Source: an uncultured Eubacteriales bacterium
GTDB lineage: Bacteria > Bacillota > Clostridia > Oscillospirales > Oscillospiraceae
Assembly (NCBI GenBank): GCA_900551355.1
Contig: URVR01000048.1
Location: 1 to 10,583, forward strand
Direction of reading: 5' to 3'
DNA length: 10,583 nt
Shown: one piece after another, positions 6,078 through 10,583 of the stretch
How the letters are laid out: each line of letters opens with the position of its first letter
How positions within the stretch are numbered: the stretch's first letter is position 1
Program-made: the position numbers and the translations under genes
Notes under the pieces: model-generated
Seen by the model: only the letters and a program-made list of their open reading frames with translations
What the model was told of the DNA's origin: nothing
The model's database searches: none

Positions 6078-6131
6078 GGCAGATTGCAAAAAAAGCGTTT
6101 GCGCACCTTCTGCCATTCTGGCAGATTGTGC
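6078..6131. promoter_or_regulatory. Dyad and direct repeat between divergent promoters
   Basis: GGCAGATTG occurs at 6078-6086 and again at 6120-6128, 42 bp apart, which is about four helical turns. Both copies are followed by a run of A. The second copy also lies inside a dyad, TCTGCCA-TTC-TGGCAGA (6109-6125), flanked by GCAC (6103-6106) and GTGC (6128-6131). The elements lie between the -35 boxes of two nitrogen operons, as expected for operators of a DNA-binding regulator. The regulator is not identified. Confidence 0.5.
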
Positions 6132-6159
6132 AAAAAACGGCATTTTTGTGTTTTTGCAG

Positions 6160-6188
6160 TTGACATTTGACGGCTTTGGGTGTATATT
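6160..6188 (+). promoter_or_regulatory. Promoter of glnN
   Basis: A consensus TTGACA (6160-6165) and TATATT (6183-6188) are separated by 17 bp. The predicted start is near 6195, leaving a leader of about 86 nt before the glnN ATG. Confidence 0.88.
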
Positions 6189-6199
6189 CGGCGACATTG

Positions 6200-6255
6200 A
6201 GAGACACTGGCGTCTCGGAGGGCAAGCCCTCTGCGGCGCAGGTGTCTCTTTTTTT
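6200..6255 (+). promoter_or_regulatory. Leader attenuator (intrinsic terminator) of glnN
   Basis: The RNA 6200-6249 can fold into one long hairpin. Positions 6200-6223 pair with 6226-6249 through 24 positions, with two mismatches and three G-U pairs. The perfect parts are AGAGACAC/GTGTCTCT at the base and GAGGGC/GCCCTC at the tip. Seven T follow (6249-6255). The structure sits between the promoter and the glnN ribosome binding site (AAAGGA, 6266-6271), so it should stop transcription before the gene unless another fold prevents it. Confidence 0.88.
6201..6216 (+). promoter_or_regulatory. Candidate ANTAR-binding RNA hairpin, glnN leader
   Basis: GAGAC-ACTGGC-GTCTC makes a perfect 5-bp stem with a six-base loop that has A at position 1 and G at position 4, the ANTAR recognition pattern. 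The stem uses the 5' arm of the terminator, so hairpin and terminator exclude each other. The loop is closed by C-G and ends in GGC, exactly as in the divergent leader. A second six-base-loop hairpin with the same signature is not evident. Confidence 0.72.
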
Positions 6256-6280
6256 ACTATTTCTGAAAGGAAGTACGACC

Positions 6281-8377
<2,097 letters not shown>

Positions 8378-8394
8378 CGCGCATACATGCCGCA

Positions 8395-8440
8395 AAAATA
8401 CGGGCAGGCGCCCTCATTCCGGGGCGCCTGCCCGTATTTT
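8395..8440. terminator. Bidirectional terminator between glnN and the XRE gene
   Basis: This is a perfect 19-bp hairpin (8395-8413 with 8422-8440, loop of 8) rich in G-C, with TATTTT on the plus strand and TATTTTT on the minus strand. It can stop glnN and also the convergent XRE-family gene, whose stop codon is at 8509. The 68 bases between terminator and stop codon hold only a weak GTCCC/GGGAC hairpin. Confidence 0.94.
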
Positions 8441-8508
8441 CATCTGACATATTGTTCCGCGGTGCGTCCCATTGCCACGGGACGGGGCTGACAGCCATTG
8501 GCTTGCGC

Positions 8509-9444
8509 TTACACGGCGCCGGATGCCTGCCGGGCTGCCCCCTGCTTCCGCCTGACTGCCGCCGCAGTGACTGCCAGCGCCAGAAGGGCAGCCCCCACGG
8601 TGATCTTCGGCACATGCAGGAAAAGCAGGGTGGCGGAGAAATCCTGCTGAAGCGCCAGATAGCTTCTGAAGTAGGACGGATAGCTGGTGGCGGCATAGGC
8701 CAGTGTGGGCGGCAGAGCCACGAGCCAGTGGACGAGCTCCTCGGCCAGAGAGACCAGCCACAGGACAGCCATGACCCGAAAATAGGGCCGGGACAGCAGA
8801 TACCGCCGTCCGCTCCACCGCACCGCCGCGGCCCGCAGCAGGCCGTAGACCGGCGGGAGCAGCAACAGCAGCATATCCCAGCAGAGTATATCCGTCAGAT
8901 AGTACACCACGCTGCTGCCGTTTTTATAGTCCGCCATCAGCGCCGTGGCCAGAAGGAAAGCCGGATGGAAGTACAGAAGGAGAAAGTACACCAGCAGTAT
9001 GGCGCACGGCAGCAGCATGACCAGCCGCCGGCGGAGGTCGTCGCCGGTACACCGGCTCCAGCCGATCCACACCGCCGCGGCGCTGCCCGCCAGCGCCAGC
9101 CACGCCCAGTAGTATAAATGGGATAATATGGCCGCCAGCAGAAACAGGACTGCGGCGGAGAAGCCGATGCGCCAGCGCAGCTCCCCCCGGCGGGCCAGAT
9201 ATTGCGCAACCTGCCCGCCGCCGCTGCTGTTTCTCACAGTCTCGCCGGCCAGAATGTCGTCGGCGGTGACGCCGTACAGCTCTGCCAGGGCGGGGAGAAT
9301 GGTGATGTCCGGAAAGCCGCCGCCGCTTTCCCATTTGCTGATGGTTTTGTTGGAAACGCCCAGCCGGTCGGCGGCGTCCTGCTGGGTCATGCCTGCGTTT
9401 TTGCGGAGGGACGCCAGATAGGCGCCGGTTTTTGCGGTGTCCAT
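8509..9444 (-). CDS. Membrane-anchored XRE-family transcriptional regulator
   Basis: This 311-residue protein joins a Cro/C1-type helix-turn-helix (about residues 7-62, with MTQQDAADRLGVSNKTISKWE as the core of the motif) to a long hydrophobic region. About six membrane segments can be seen: 93-110, 112-128, 142-165, 185-208, 225-245 and 272-298. Such XRE-plus-membrane proteins are common in Clostridia. They are thought to couple an envelope or lipid-soluble signal to transcription, but this one has no recognised ligand domain. The start is ATG at 9444, with AAAGGAG about 9 bases upstream. It is flanked by terminators on both sides and appears to be transcribed alone. It may regulate itself or the nearby exporter. 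That link is a guess from position only. Confidence 0.88.
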   Translation of the reverse strand: MDTAKTGAYLASLRKNAGMTQQDAADRLGVSNKTISKWESGGGFPDITILPALAELYGVTADDILAGETVRNSSGGGQVAQYLARRGELRWRIGFSAAVLFLLAAILSHLYYWAWLALAGSAAAVWIGWSRCTGDDLRRRLVMLLPCAILLVYFLLLYFHPAFLLATALMADYKNGSSVVYYLTDILCWDMLLLLLPPVYGLLRAAAVRWSGRRYLLSRPYFRVMAVLWLVSLAEELVHWLVALPPTLAYAATSYPSYFRSYLALQQDFSATLLFLHVPKITVGAALLALAVTAAAVRRKQGAARQASGAV

Positions 9445-9460
9445 GCGGTCACGCTCCTTT

Positions 9461-9502
9461 CTGTGTGGTCACAGTATGCCGTAAGGGGGGAGGGAACGTC
9501 TA
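9461..9502 (-). promoter_or_regulatory. Possible promoter and operator of the XRE gene
   Basis: On the minus strand a weak TAGACG (9497-9502) and CATACT (9473-9478) lie 18 bp apart. The dyad CTGTG-TGGT-CACAG (9461-9474) overlaps the downstream edge of the -10 box, where bound protein would block transcription. This is a plausible self-regulation site for the XRE protein, but the promoter boxes are far from consensus. Confidence 0.4.
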
Positions 9503-9566
9503 TCCCGGCATTGGGGAAAAGAGTCTGCGGAGCGTAGAATCGGAAAATAATGCCTGCCTATTGCAT

Positions 9567-9594
9567 AAAAAGGCGGCGGGGCATACCCGCCGCC
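9567..9594 (-). terminator. Intrinsic terminator of the MATE exporter gene
   Basis: On the minus strand GGCGGCGGG and CCCGCCGCC (9572-9580, 9586-9594; loop of 5) are followed by TTTTT (9567-9571). It starts 17 bp after the stop codon at 9612 and separates this gene from the XRE gene. Confidence 0.92.
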
Positions 9595-9611
9595 CTGTCA
9601 TACAGCGGCGA

Positions 9612-10536
9612 TCACTTTTCCGCGCCTGCCGGCTGCCGCAGCTCCTTGGGCAGCCATACCCTCCGCCACAGGCAGAACAGGAACAGCAGTCCCCGGAAGC
9701 ACAGCTCCACGCACATGGCGATCCATGCGCCACGCAGACCCAATCGGGATGTGAGCAGCAGCGTCAGCGTGATCCGCACGCCCCACATACTGGTGAAGTT
9801 CAGTACGGAGCTGAGCAGAGAGCTGCCCGCCCCCTGGAACACACCGGCGCACACGATGGCCGCACCGAACAGCGGCTCGGCAAACACCACGATCCGCAGC
9901 ACCTCCGTGCCCAGCGCCACCACCTCCGCGTCGGGGCTGAGGATGCCGATGATCCACGGCGCCAGAAAGTACATGGCCGCCGACATCACCGCCATAATGG
10001 ACACCCCCAGCAGTACGGTCACCCAGCCCAGCCGCGTCACCAGATCCCGCCGCTTGGCGCCTACGCTCTGCCCGATCAGCGTCACCGCCGCGCTTTGTAC
10101 ACCGTAGCCCGGCATATAGCACAGAGCCTCCGCCGTGACGGCGAAGGAGTTGGCGGCGATGGACACCGTACCCAGCGGGGCGATGATGCCGGTGGTGACG
10201 ATCTGACCGCCGGACATGACCGCCTGCTCAATGGCCACGGGGATGCCCAGCCGCACCGCACGCTTCAGCTGCTCCGGCACGAAGTGGAGCTTCTCATCCC
10301 GCCGCAGACCCAGCATGGGGGAGCGCAGCAGGCACACGCACATGATGACCGCCACCACCACCTCCGCCAGCGCTGTACCCAGCGCAGCGCCGGCAACGCC
10401 TAAATTGGCGCCCGGCAATGTGATCGCACCGATCTGACGGGAGGGGAAGATCAGCAGCAGGTTGAATACCACGTCCAGCCCGCACATCAGCACCAGCAGG
10501 GCGCTGGGCGTCCGCATATTACCGCTGGCCTGCAGC
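9612..10536 (-). CDS. MATE-family multidrug/Na+ antiporter, N-terminally truncated by contig end
   Basis: The genuine codons run from 10535 to the stop at 9612, giving 307 residues. This is roughly the last two thirds of a MATE transporter, which usually has about 450 residues and 12 membrane helices. The visible start, LQASGNMRTPS, matches the segment before helix 5 in this family. About eight hydrophobic helices follow. MATE proteins export cationic drugs or metabolites using Na+ or H+ gradients; the substrate cannot be told here. The reading frame continues past 10536 only because it enters adapter sequence, so the apparent N-terminus MCIRDR is not biological. A terminator follows the gene. 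Confidence 0.9.
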
Positions 10537-10583
10537 CTGTCTCTTATACACATCTGACGCTGCCGACGATCGCATAAGTGTAG
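10537..10583. other. Illumina Nextera adapter contamination
   Basis: The last 47 bases are not genomic. CTGTCTCTTATACACATCT (10537-10555) is the 19-bp Tn5 mosaic end used in Nextera kits. GACGCTGCCGACGA (10556-10569) is the rest of the Nextera read 1 adapter, reverse complemented. TCGCATAA (10570-10577) is in the place of the 8-base i5 index; its complement TTATGCGA is, as I recall, index S522. GTGTAG (10578-10583) starts the reverse complement of the P5 primer. Confidence 0.98.

Noticed and set aside
5958..6197. 80-residue N-terminal extension of the glutaminase subunit from an upstream start
   Set aside because: The extension crosses the promoter, the start of transcription and the attenuator hairpin. 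The internal ATG at 5957 has a good ribosome binding site and the family's N-terminal Cys context follows it.
6167..6280. 38-residue N-terminal extension of glnN
   Set aside because: Its ATG lies between the -35 and -10 boxes, upstream of the transcription start. The ATG at 6281 has the ribosome binding site and matches the GSIII start.
8467..8482. GTCCC/GGGAC hairpin between glnN and the XRE gene
   Set aside because: It is only 5 bp, has no T-run, and lies beside a far stronger bidirectional terminator.
10537..10553. MCIRDR as a genuine start of the MATE protein
   Set aside because: These codons are adapter sequence. The real protein continues beyond the contig.

Overview
The window looks like a metagenome-assembled contig from a high-GC member of the Clostridia, most likely an Oscillospiraceae-type gut anaerobe. 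This rests on strong AGGAGG-type ribosome binding sites, CCA-encoded tRNAs, TTGACA/TATAAT promoters, a type III glutamine synthetase, a split glutamate synthase and an ANTAR regulator. The taxonomic call is an inference from gene content. The last 47 bases are Illumina Nextera adapter, so the right-hand contig end is artificial.

Layout, left to right. (1) 1-120: the C-terminal end of a peptidoglycan-binding-domain protein. (2) 121-725: a tRNA island. tRNA-Pro(GGG) is on the minus strand with its own promoter and a perfect 19-bp terminator. A divergent promoter drives tRNA-Ser(UGA) and tRNA-Ser(GCU), which end at a bidirectional terminator. (3) 748-5957, minus strand: a five-gene nitrogen-assimilation operon. 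In transcription order it encodes a glutaminase (class II amidotransferase) subunit, the FMN/Fe-S synthase subunit and the GXGXG subunit of a split glutamate synthase, then a short type I glutamine synthetase, then an ANTAR-domain regulator with a degenerate receiver. (4) 5958-6280: a 323-bp divergent control region. (5) 6281-8377, plus strand: type III glutamine synthetase glnN, ended by a strong bidirectional terminator. (6) 8509-9444, minus strand: a membrane-anchored XRE-type regulator. (7) 9612-10536, minus strand: a MATE-family exporter that is cut by the contig end and carries adapter at its apparent N-terminus.

How it works together. Both glutamine synthetases and the glutamate synthase subunits are transcribed from two back-to-back promoters. 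Each promoter is followed at once by an intrinsic terminator lying just before the first ribosome binding site. In each leader the 5' arm of that terminator can instead fold into a short hairpin whose six-base loop starts with A and has G at position 4 (ACTGGC in one, AACGGC in the other). This is the known recognition signature of ANTAR RNA-binding antiterminators, and the only ANTAR protein in the window is the last gene of one of the two units. The simplest reading is a self-contained GS-GOGAT circuit in which one ANTAR protein antiterminates both divergent units, including its own. Its receiver domain lacks the phosphoacceptor Asp, so the input signal is probably not ordinary phosphorylation. 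A dyad and a phased direct repeat between the two promoters suggest a second, DNA-level control. No pyridine-nucleotide-linked GltD subunit is present, so the glutamate synthase may take electrons through its fused ferredoxin-like domain or from a partner encoded elsewhere.
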